DNA from: Leptasterias polaris
Lineage: Eukaryota > Echinodermata > Asteroidea > Forcipulatida > Asteriidae
Length of the DNA stretch: 64,000 nucleotides
NCBI GenBank assembly: GCA_037783415.1
Contig: JAZGTN010000097.1
Span: 4,712,001-4,776,000 of the forward strand
Direction: 5' to 3'
Numbering within the stretch: the stretch's first letter is position 1; every line of letters starts with the position of its first letter. The notes beneath the pieces are model-generated. The model had not been told where the DNA came from, did no database searches, and was given only the letters and a program-made list of their open reading frames with translations. This document shows, one piece after another, positions 44,546 through 56,500 of the stretch. A program made the translations under genes and the position numbers.

Positions 44546-47500
44546 GTATGTAATCTTATTGATTTCCCCCTTGTCCATTGAATGAGCCTAGCAATTATTT
44601 GCCCCTCAAATTTTGCCTATCACTCTTTGTTAGTCAGTTAAGAAAAAAAATGTCATCGTAAGTGAAGTAAAGCCATTTCCGTGTTTGCGGTCTAGCTCAG
44701 GTATACTGGACAATGATGGGTTAGACAGATGTACAATCTGTCCCTGCTATGTGTATATATAATTTCTCACTTGAAAGATTGAATATTAAGTTGATTTACA
44801 TTGGTTTATCAGAGCACAGATAACACAGCTTGAAATTTAGAGAGGAAATTATAGCAAAAACTCATGACAACCCAGAACTAGTGTGCATCTGCTCAACGCC
44901 TTTCTTTCACGTGGTGACCTGTTCAACACAGGAAATTTCGTTTCAGGAAATTATTGTTGTTGTAAAAAGTGTTAAATTGCTTGGCATTGTAAAGTAAATA
45001 CTTTCCTCTTTCCCCCATTAATAAAACAAATTCTATTCAATTAGGACATGGCAAAAGGAAGCACTTTTATATCAAAAATTGTGCCTTTTGAATAAAATTA
45101 TCACTTTTATATGGATGTCACGCAACATTTGGTTATTTTCCCCGGGGTTGTCCCACTATAGACTGTGCAAGTCGCGCGCGTAAGCGAACTTCCGGGACCA
45201 TTGTGGTCCCAACCATATGGAGTTTTACGTTGGCAAGATTTTGTTTCGTCTATTATTTTAGTTTAACGTACTTTATGACCATGAAAATTAAATATGCTGT
45301 TGGGAATGTAATACTAAATGATGAAAAATATGAAAGTAAAATCAATTCAACAATACAACGAAGAAAACCCAAGAATTAAACTTGACCCCTGCTTCCGGTT
45401 ACTTGCAAAAAATTTAGAATTTGTGCCCACCTCCGATCACCAATTTAGTTTTGGTCGCGCGATGATAATCACCAGACGCTGTAATTGTCAGACGCTTAGC
45501 CTTTTCATTGCAGTCTACGGTTGTTGAGGCGTCAGCGTCCTCTTTAAACTGCGTCACGCGTTAATTCTACGCCCGTGCGATCATCGCACGTCTGCATTTA
45601 AACCTGTTTTAGTGGTTGCACGTACTCAGGCGTGGATTTACAAAAGGGTGTCTAAAAAGTTAAGATCAAATAGATATCCTTGTCCCAGAGTTTTTAGTTT
45701 GTTTCAACAAAAACGAATAGCAAATGATTAATGTATTTATTATGAAAGCTAAAACTCATTTTATACAAATAGTAATGATTATTTTTGTTGGTCAGATTTT
45801 TTCATAGATCTAATTTATAAACAATGATTTCAGAAAAAAATATGTTCTTCTCTTGACGTGTTTTCTCGCTCCGATACGCGCGAGACTTGCACAGTCTATT
45901 GGCAAGCTAACGAAAATTAAGATTACACAGTTTAAAAAAAAAATTAAAATATTATTTTTTTACTTTTGGACTGGGAAGAAAGGAATTTTTGGTGTCAAAT
46001 CACAAAGCCTGTTTACTGGTCGAGAGCGTAAATCACTCTAAACCATGCAAAGAACAACAACCTTCAATTGCTTCAAGCAAAACAATCAATAACATTCCTT
46101 TAATCTTTCTCAGCTCCCTGGGGAGTATACAGCCTGAGCTACAATTATAGTAAAGCATCTTGCTCAAGGACACAATTGTCATGACTGGGATGGGAATGTA
46201 CACTCCGATGACTTAATTGACATAACTTGAATTTGATGCTCTAAACTGCTCGGCCATGACACCCTAAACTAACATTTTCCTATTCAGCTCACTTGTTGTT
46301 TCAACAAAAATGCAATCGGTAATTCACGCTAATAGTCGGCAGGCCAAGACCCTCAAAGAAACTTTTGATGGCATTCTTTGTTCAAAGCTGGCAACCGGGC
46401 TAGAAAGTATCAGTATAGCCTAGGCTTTCAGAATCACCCGGTTGCCAAAATGGCATTTGACCTTGAAGGTCAAATTTGGGGGTCAAAAGGTCAAATGAGG
46501 TCAAATTTTCAATTTTCTTTAATTTGTCTTCTACCTTCGTATAACATTGAGTTTGACATGATTAATTGAATATTTAATGAGTTATAAGGGATTTAACATC
46601 TCAGATAATAGGTAGATGTGAAGGGATTCATGAATATAAATGCGTTTTACTCCTTTATTGATGCATTTATTTTGAACAAAGAATGCCATCAAAAGTTTCT
46701 TTGAGGGTCTTGGCCTGCCGACTATTTATTGATGCATTTATTTTGAAGTCACTTTTAGCAAAAAGTACCCACTTGTTTCTTCATCCAGAAGGCACCACAG
46801 TGGCTGGAAGCCACCTTATTCGTGATATTACTCTCCTGTATTCTCCTGTATGTGTCACATATATGTGTCACTCGTTGTTTGTTCACAAACTACCCATTTT
46901 TGAGAGAATCGTTTTCCACATTCAAGGTCAAATTCCAAGGTAGAAATATCAAATTTTACTTTCGTATCAAATCAACTTTGTTCCTCTTTATAAGGGGACA
47001 GCGGTATAAAGGAAACCAACGTATGTACATTTGAAGACACAACTCTTCAAGCTTCACCCCCTGCCGTGTTCATGCATCCGTCAGCATCACAGCCACATGC
47101 AGGTATGCATGGTTGCCCAATCTTGTGGCAACGGCAAGCTTGTGTGCGACACTTGCTTTTACATCCACACGTAACTAGTTCCAAACAGCTGCTTGGAACG
47201 GAAGGTGTCCGCAGCCACACCACTTCTAATCCTCTGGCAGTTACCTGCCAACCTCCAGTCTCCTCAGGGTCAGGGACAACTACATCAGCTTTGTTTGACT
47301 GCAGCCATACTTTCGTCTGGTAGTTGGCACGCGACATGTGCAATGCGAGAGCATCACTTGTTGGTGGCAGCATTTCAAGTGCCTTCTTCCCTTTCTGGAA
47401 GAGGTCATGCCTAGCTCCGTCGACACCTGAACTAGCGTGTGGAGATTTGTAAAGCATACATACGAACTCCTCGACATCGCTCAATTTCCCATCTCGGCCA

Positions 47501-50500
47501 ACGCCATGCAACAGTTCCGGGTGTTGCAAGTAGAGCTGCCAGCATGATTTCTTGCCATGACCAGCGAATGATGACACAGTATCACAACCTGTTAGGGCAT
47601 GGAACCCAAGAACATTTTCCACAACCGCCGTAGGGAGGACCTCATTGATGAGGTGGACTGGGAAACACTCTTGCTCCTTGGACGTGCCACTCATCATCCA
47701 CACATGGCAGAGTTTGTCCCTGGTGAAGTGAATGAGCAAGAGCAGGACATCTGTGTCACGGCACTTCACAATTATGTTTTCATAGCCAGCATCAATGGCT
47801 TCAAGGGCATGGAGGATGATCCGTGTGTCAGCTTCCTCGTGGTTCGCATTCAGTGATGGGATGACTCCCCTTGTAGTTGAAAAGCCGTTTGGTTTGCTGC
47901 CACCAACTACTACTTCGTTGACGGTGTCGTTGTACGTTGCCAGTTTGCCACTGAGGAACAGTGCAAGGTCCTCCTTGTTTTCACCTAAGGCGATGAAGTT
48001 CTTCCATGCTTGCGGAAGCGGAAGGTCATCCCGGTTGATCACCTTACGGATTGGTCTCGTTTGCGCAGCTATCTCTTCGGTGGCAATGTCGTTGGTAGTT
48101 AGTGATTTCAGCTGTGTAATTGTGGGGTGTGCGTCGTCTTGATCGGACGTTGTGAACGCCCTAAATCGTCGGAACTGAGCCTCAAGCTTGGACACCGCAT
48201 CCAAATCCCGTGTCATTTTGGATGGAAGACCATCTTTACGAGTTGAGAAATCTTCCTCAGAATCGTCTTTGCGAAGACCGAATAGATGCAGGGTGTCCTC
48301 TGATATCTGGGACCTTTCAGACCAAGTTGTGCAGAACCTGTCTCTTGCTGTGTCATTCCGTGTGATGCCAATTATGCCATTTGAGAGCTTGCATGTCTTG
48401 TTAACCCATTCAGTGGCTTGATCTATTGGAACTTGGTTAAATCTCCCTGCGTGTCGTTTCACTACGAAATTCCCTGTCAGGAATTCTTCGTGGACTTCTG
48501 GTGTGGTCTGTGCGAGTCCTCTCATGTCAGCGAGGTAAACAGGACCCCATCTTGCATAGTTGACATGATTATATATGGTCAGCCATGGTAGCATTGCGGC
48601 AAATGAATCAAGATGGAGCAACCAATCCCCATCTCGATTAGCGCGGACGAATGAGAAGAGTATTTCAACCATCTCGAGATACTGCAACCAGAAGGCATTG
48701 TTTGGATTCTGCTTTAGCATGGTGTGGAATTCGTCAGCTTTCTGTACATATTCTGTACGGTCCAGGAGCTCATTCAGTTCAGTCACAGCATTCAACAGAC
48801 CTTCATCTCGGGTTCTCGCACCATATTTCTTGAACAATGCCGATACTGCTGATCGATGCACAATCAGTGCCTCGTGGAGTTCAGGATTGTGCTGCTGTAG
48901 CCAATCCAAGAAAGCTTCAAACTTGATCCGACTAAGTGCTTCATAGGCCCAGATATGACCCTGAATAGCCCGGTAATAGTGTTTCCCATCCATCATTGAC
49001 TTGGCAGCATTTTGTCCAAATATTCCAGACTCCACCCACACATCATCTAGGCCTGCACTTTCCATTTGCTGACCAATGGCCCGAAGGAAGTTGAAGCTTA
49101 TATGGAGACCACCAAGCAGGATAACTACGTTGCTGTACTCTTCAGAAGCCCACACGATCTCCTTTGCTTTGGCATAGAGAGGTTGATCGAAGCAAACGAT
49201 GGTATGGCGCTGTCCAAGGTATCTGCTGAATGATAGTTGTGATGGTCCCATATTCATCCGCAACAGCATTGAGGATCGGTGCCATCCCCACAGTCGTCAG
49301 TGGTGGATCTACTGTACTCACACACTCATTAAATGCTGCCCATGGAGGAACATCACAGCCATTGCTGGTGTCCATCCTCGAGATAACCCAGACCTGCGTC
49401 ATTCGTGTTGCTGCCTTCATACATGGACTACTTTTGAACCAGTCGTTCGGTTCAATGCTAGAAGCATTCGGAATCCTAGGTTCAACTCTTGTGCCAATGG
49501 GTAGTTTGGGGGCATCAACATCATGCAACTTTTAAATTCCTACAATGACTGCTAATACATTTGCACTGAAATGGACATGGGGTGAAGACGGCGGTTTTGT
49601 ATTGGCCCTGTCCGCATTGTCATGTGGTTGACATAACACAATAGCAAATTCACAAGCAGGTGAAAGCCTTCAGTAGGATTTCAAAACTGGTCCCCCTGGC
49701 AGTTTAAGCTGATGGCAGGGACACTTTTTCTGGCCCACCCTGTAGTACTCACCTTTAAGCTTTTGACTATTAAAAGAATGTAAAAGTTATGTGCTATTAA
49801 ATATACATGCTGTCCTGGAAAGTGAAGCAGAAAGAAATTGATAATTTGTGATGTGTTGTAGCTTTAGCTCCTTGACCTCTTGACCTCCTGTAATTGAGAT
49901 GCATTATGCTAATTAGGTCAATAATACTAAAGGGTATTGGGAAATGAAGCACATAATCATTCCTGTGTGTAAATCTAAAAAGTAAAGGGGAAAAAGCATC
50001 ATTAAACGAGTATTATAAAATTTCACCAAAAGCAACACATTAAGGAGAATTTGGCATTTTCTTTCGAAGATTTCTTCACATCTACCTATTATCTGAGATG
50101 TTAAATCCCTTATAACTCATTAAATATTCAATTAATCATGCCTAACTCGATGTTATACGAAGGTAGAAGACAAATTAAAGAAAATTGATAATTTGACCTC
50201 ATTTGACCTTTTGACCCCCAAATTTGACCTTCAAGGTCAAATGCCATTTTGGCAACCGGGTGATTCTGAAAGCCTAGGCTATACTGATACTTTCTAGCCC
50301 GGTTGCCAGCTTTGAACAAAGAATGCCATCAAAAGTTTTCTTAAGCATATTTCCTGGTCTTGGCCTGCCGACTATAATAAAATATCATGAACTTTTGTCA
50401 TCAGAAAATCTCGCACCTTCCTGGCTTTTTGGAGCCTGGTTTTGCCCTAAAAAACATGCACAACTAGAGTCCACACTGGGTAGTATTTTCTTTTACTCTG

Positions 50501-53500
50501 ATTTATCTGTCATTGGCTGACCAGTGATGTGAGCACTATCATTGTAGTGCATAATGGTTGTTTGATTAAAAAAACTTATAGTTTTTTACTTTGGCTGTGT
50601 GGGATAAAAGCTTGCTAAATTAGTCATGCAGGATGACAACAAATTAACAATGAGCGCTTGTAATATTTCAGACACATTGACATTTGGCTTAAGCTGCCGA
50701 ACACCATTGTTCCTTTGTTATACAGTGAGTCTCCCTCAAGACCAGCTGATTCTAGAGGAATGCATGACAAGTGTGTACCCAGGCTGGTTTTCTTTTGTGT
50801 TTGCATGCATAGGAAAGAAATGCGGCCATGCCCTTGACATAATTTATCCGTGGTCCCTAAAAGAACATTAGCCATTGGAAAACCAATTGTGCCAAGGACT
50901 ACCTAGTCCAACATTACACATCAGACTACCTAGCCTTGCTCAAGGCGGTCGGTCGCAGTTTTCACTCCGAAAAGACTCTGTAAAATCCACCACTAGCCTA
51001 TACACAAGCACTGTGCGTAATGTTTGTATCACATCGCACGACGCCCGTACTACTACTGTGCGCAGGTCATCCGCACTCGTATTACTATTCGCATGCGGAG
51101 GCCGTAGGCCGACAGCCTTGTCGCGTCTGTATCTACCGGGTTTAATGTGTTTCCTGTTTTTATTTCCGCTAGCCCCCCCATTTTCGTCCACTATTGGACG
51201 AAAATGGGGGGGCTAGCGGATATGCTGGTATGCAGATCATGAATATTTAAATCTTTCGTTCGGCCGACTAAACAGTGCAGAATGGGAGGCAAATGAATGA
51301 TTCATTTTCGACGGTCCAATCACAAGCTTCCCTCATTATGACCTTTGTACCATGCTTCCACACAAGCACACGATTCGAACACCGTGGCCGTTGAGACTGG
51401 GAGACTGGTTGGACGAGTCCATTTTATCTGAGGGTGATGAAATCTTCAAATGTTGTAAACACGTAGGCCTAATCTTTACACTATAGTAGAGAACATTCGA
51501 AAATGATTATTTTTACGTTGTTAACTGCTTTAGTAATTTGAAACTACAGGCCCTACTGTTATGATGTTAGTGCTGATAGAGAAAGAATTTCAACGATACG
51601 TTTTTCTTTTTCTTTGTTAACGGTAAGCATCTCTTTAAAAAAATGGAGTGTACTCAAACCGCGATTGCAAATGATTGCGCAATGCGCCCCCCATCCTATT
51701 AGTAAACATGACTTCCGCCACTGACCAATGGGGTCTTGTCTGATGCACGCATTATAGTAATGACCCCGGCTAGCTCAAAACAGAACCATCAAGGCGTTGA
51801 TTCAGATAGTCTACGTGTACACATATCTCACACCACGCAAGCACTGCGTTACACATGCTTGGCACACATCCAGAGACTGCACATAGCTCGGGTGCATGGG
51901 TAGCGCAATGGCGCAATAGCGCAAAGGGAAAACCAACTAATCTAAAAAAGACAATTAATAAATGAAAGTAAAACTCCAACGCCTTGGTCAAGGCTACAGA
52001 CTACCTAGTCCATGAGCAATGAATGCACACCAAGTTTTAGCCCGATCCGACCTACCATGTGGTCAGGGCAGAAACCACACAAAAATGACTTTTTCAGAGT
52101 AAAATACCACCCTTTTGGTACAAATATGTCAAAACCATGTCAATTTTCATTGAATATATGCAAATTTGGTATTAAAATAATGAGAATTGCATGCTCAAAT
52201 CCAATTTTTTGTCAAAAATTAATTTTGTAATAAGTAGGTCACCGTGACCTTTAACATGTTATCGTGACCTTTGACCCAATTTTTGTAATAATGTATCATT
52301 CCAAAAATCTACGAAATGAAAATGACTTGATAGAGCATGTCTTCCTTTGTCAGAATCCACTTAGAAAACATTGGGCACTTAAACATTTAAAACTTTATGA
52401 CTATTTTTGTACAGTTGGTAGGTTACAAATTAGTCAATTTATATACTTTACATTAGAAATGCAATAACACAACTTATTGTTCTGTTTCAATTGTTACTAA
52501 AATTATTCTTGGTTGGGAATTTCCTCATGTTGAGGGCTGATGTGGTCTACTATAAATTATCAGCAGTGGCTTTTCACAGGATTTGGCTTTTTTTTGGGGG
52601 GGGCTAATTTTTTCCTTCAAATTTCTTTAGAAGATTGTAAAAATAAATGACAAAAAAATCAAACAAACAAATTGACAACCTTGGAGGGGGTGGGCAAGCC
52701 CCCTGACATAGTGTGCATCACACTGTTGTTGCTATGGATAGACTAATCAGGATCTACATGTAGGATTCAAGTTTGCTTGAAGATAATATTCAAAATCGCA
52801 ATCAAAGTTACCTTTATACCCATTCATCACTGAGCTTCTTCAAGTTTAATGACTCTCACTGACTTGGCATTTTGTTCCTTTGAAAGGAATTTCACCTCGA
52901 TGTGAGTCCGCTGAACTGGGTGCGGGTAGAAAGCATAGAACTGTTGCGTACCCTGAACAGTCACTGCTGATGAAAATCGACTCTTAAGGAATTCTCCGCA
53001 CTGTTGCACTTCAATATTTGGTCTTCATACGGCCTCTGAAGACTGGCTTTTGCGGCCAAACGCTTTACAGTTCCACCCAATCCATCACACGGTCCTTTCC
53101 CATGTGATGTGGCGAAGAAATGCCACTCGGCATCCGATGAAAAGTCATCCTTGTGACAGGTCAAGTTTGCAAAATACTTTCTGTTCTTATATTGTGCAGA
53201 AGATCCATCTGTGAAGTAGAATACTTTGTGTACATGCATTGTCTTCGCAAGGTAGTTGTGTAGTCTTCGTTGGAAACAGTAAACTGCGATAGTGTCATGG
53301 GTGAGGCTGTTTGAGATTACAACAAAGTTGAGATGGAGAAGCTGGCTGTCTTTTTTCAAGTAGATTACAAACGGATGCAGTGTTGCTTGGTCATTTGTCC
53401 AGTGAAACCCCTGTGATGAATCTTGAACAACAAATGCATAATTTTCTGAGAAATCCCCAAGAACAATTATTTCACCATGCTGCAACTCTGACTTCAGGTA

Positions 53501-56500
53501 ATTCAGAAACTTTGCCTGCTGGTCGGCTATGAATTCATGCCGTTTTAGCTAAAGAAGCTTCTCTGAAAACCGATCACAGAATGAATTAACCTCTGCTGTC
53601 ATGGTTTCTAATGTTGATCGGTCTGTTGATATCCACTGCTTGTAACATATTTCATCAATGGCCTCCTCTTCTATCTACTCCATGATTTTCTGCTTCAATT
53701 CAGCAACCTGGGGACACATAGAACACTTTCCCAGGAAACAGTCCATAGTGCCAGGGTTACAGGTGATTTCAGTAAGCAGGTTTTTGTAGGATCCACGAAA
53801 ATGAGGAATGTCAAAGGCATGGATCATCAGCTTTACATTTTGATGATGGGTACAGACACACACGGAATGTGTACCACTACTTCCAGCTACAACGCAATAC
53901 TTGGGCCTTAATTCCGCCAATTTTGAAAAACCCACCTTCAGTTCTGGATATACTTGTCCTTAAATGCCCTGTATGCCTCACTTAAGTTGCACAAAAGCAG
54001 ACACTTCTGACAGATAATCCGTCGCATGGAAACACAGTCCTTCTTACAAATCTAGTTTAATTTTAGTAACTTTAGAAACAGAAGAGTGAGTTGTGTTGGT
54101 GGATTTATAATGTAAAGTATATAAATTGACTAATTTGTAACCTACCAACTGTACAAAAATAGTCATAAAGTTGTAAATTTTTAAGTGCCCAATGTTTTCT
54201 AAGTGGATTCTGACAGAGGAAGACATGCTCTATCAAGTCATTTTAATTTCGTAGATTTTTGGAATGATACATTATTACAAAAATTGGGTCAAAGGTCACG
54301 ATAACATGTTAAAGGTCACGGTGACCTACTTCTTACAAAATTAATTTTTGACAAAAAATTGGATTTGAGCATGCAATTCTCATTATTTTAATACCAAATT
54401 TGCATATATTCAATGAAAATTGACATGGTTTTGACATATTTGTACCAAAAGGGTGGTATTTTACTCTGAAAAAGTCATTTTTTTGTGGTTTCTGCCCTGA
54501 CCACATGGTAGGTCGGATCGGGCTAAAACTTGGTGTGCATTCATTGCTCATTAGTACCTACAAGCACAGCAATTTTGATCAAAATCGGAAGACATAAGGT
54601 AAAAAAGTGCGTTGGTTTGACATGGAATGACCCTAATACTATAGGCACAACTGGATAATGTACACATCACGTCACGCAAAGAAAGAACATACATGTAAAG
54701 TGCCGAGTATAAAATATTTGATCATTTGAGAAAATGAAATATTGAGTGCTGAACCTTGGTTTCTTTTTATTGTATAGTCCCTCTCATCCCAAACAGTACT
54801 TTAACAGTAACTTGTGTTGTATATTTTTAGCTCAAAATAAACAAGTCAATAAAAGTCCTGTTGTTTTACCATTCCTAGATATGGGTATGAATAGATAGAA
54901 TTAAGGTAAACATAATTTGTAATCTAATACACACAAAAAAGCATTGATTGGTACTGGTATATATGTATCATTTATACAAATGTACAAAACAATTAATTAA
55001 TCTGGTGTGTTGTCATTTAGCCTTCGAGAAAGACTCTGCTAGGGTCGAAACGTCAGGCCACTAACTAATTTTTTGCAACAATTAATTTCGTTAAAGGGGT
55101 ATATCTTTGGTAATTACTCTAAAAATGTATGACCATAAAAACTAACTTGGTAAGAAGCTCTGCAGCTGTTGATAATGTATAACATTTTAAAAAACAATTC
55201 CCTTCTAAGGAATGTGGTTTTAGAGAGAGGGATTGAAATACATTTCAATCTGAGAAACGGTTCTACATGAAACATTTCTCAGATTATTTTTCCTGCGTGG
55301 ACATAACCACTCCAGATTTTTGGCAATATCTCAAAAACGCTGTTTGAAATGAATTTTTTTTAGTTTATTTTTTAGATTAAAACAATCAAATGATTCCATA
55401 AACCAAAGGTATACTTTGCCTTTTCTGGATAACCTTTCCTGAATCTGAGTTTGTCAATGCTAATTTCTTTATGCAGTATATTTCTTAAAATCTTGAATCA
55501 TTAAACAATTCTTTCTTATTGTAATTTTTTTTTCCTAATCTAAACAAAGTCAGTTTGTTTTACACATGTTTTGTTCTATTAACAATGGTTTCTGTCTGAT
55601 TCCACCTTCATGCAAGCATGTAGAACACAATACTTGACATACATGCATGATTTAGGCTCTGAATGTATGATACTTTGTGGAAGTGAAACAATGATGAAAT
55701 GCAGAAAAGTGTGTTGATCATCAAATTTACAGCCTGCAGAGTAACAAATTGTGGTATGATCACCACAGTCATAAATCATACAATTAATTGAGGGGTTATA
55801 AAAGACAATATTATAGATTCGCTGTTCTCACTGATAGGGAGCTCTTAATGTACCAATAATTTTTATTTTTTTATTTGCATACATGTGTGTGTATATAAAA
55901 ATCATGACTGCATGGTTTGTTGACTCTGTGGTTTGTTTAAATAGCTACTTGTACAACAGTTAACACTTCCAAAACCACTATTATGTTGTGTGATCTCTTG
56001 TTGACCTGCCACCACACTAGTATTTGTTAACAGTCATGGAGGATAACATAAACCACATGTATCTTTTAAAAGTGTGGTAAACCCCAAGAAAAAGTATATG
56101 GTTTGTTTGTACTCGAATTCTAATGAGATACAAAAACAAATTGTGTTTAAAAAAAACTGTTCTTAAAATGCCAAAAATTCAAAGCGTGCGGGGATGCGGG
56201 CACTCACAACCATAATATGAGCACACTAGGCCCAATAAAACAGTTAAATAGTAAGTTGCGAGTTTCCTGCGGTCAGAAATGTGGTACCATGACATGAAAC
56301 ACTCAATCCTCTGCGTATAGTTTATAAAGCATTGTTAAAGCATGGAGTAAGTTGTCCTCTATTGGTTAAAGCGATAAAGTGTGTTATTTTGAATCATTTA
56401 AAACATACATGTTGGTTCAAGCCTTGATTCATGGTAAAGTATGGTGAGGGGGGATTACAGGCGTGGTAATTTGTATCTGTAAACAACAGCATGGGGCATT

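Noticed and set aside
47795..48946. Plus-strand ORFs of 115-123 codons
   Set aside because: Antisense shadows of the 740-codon minus-strand frame.
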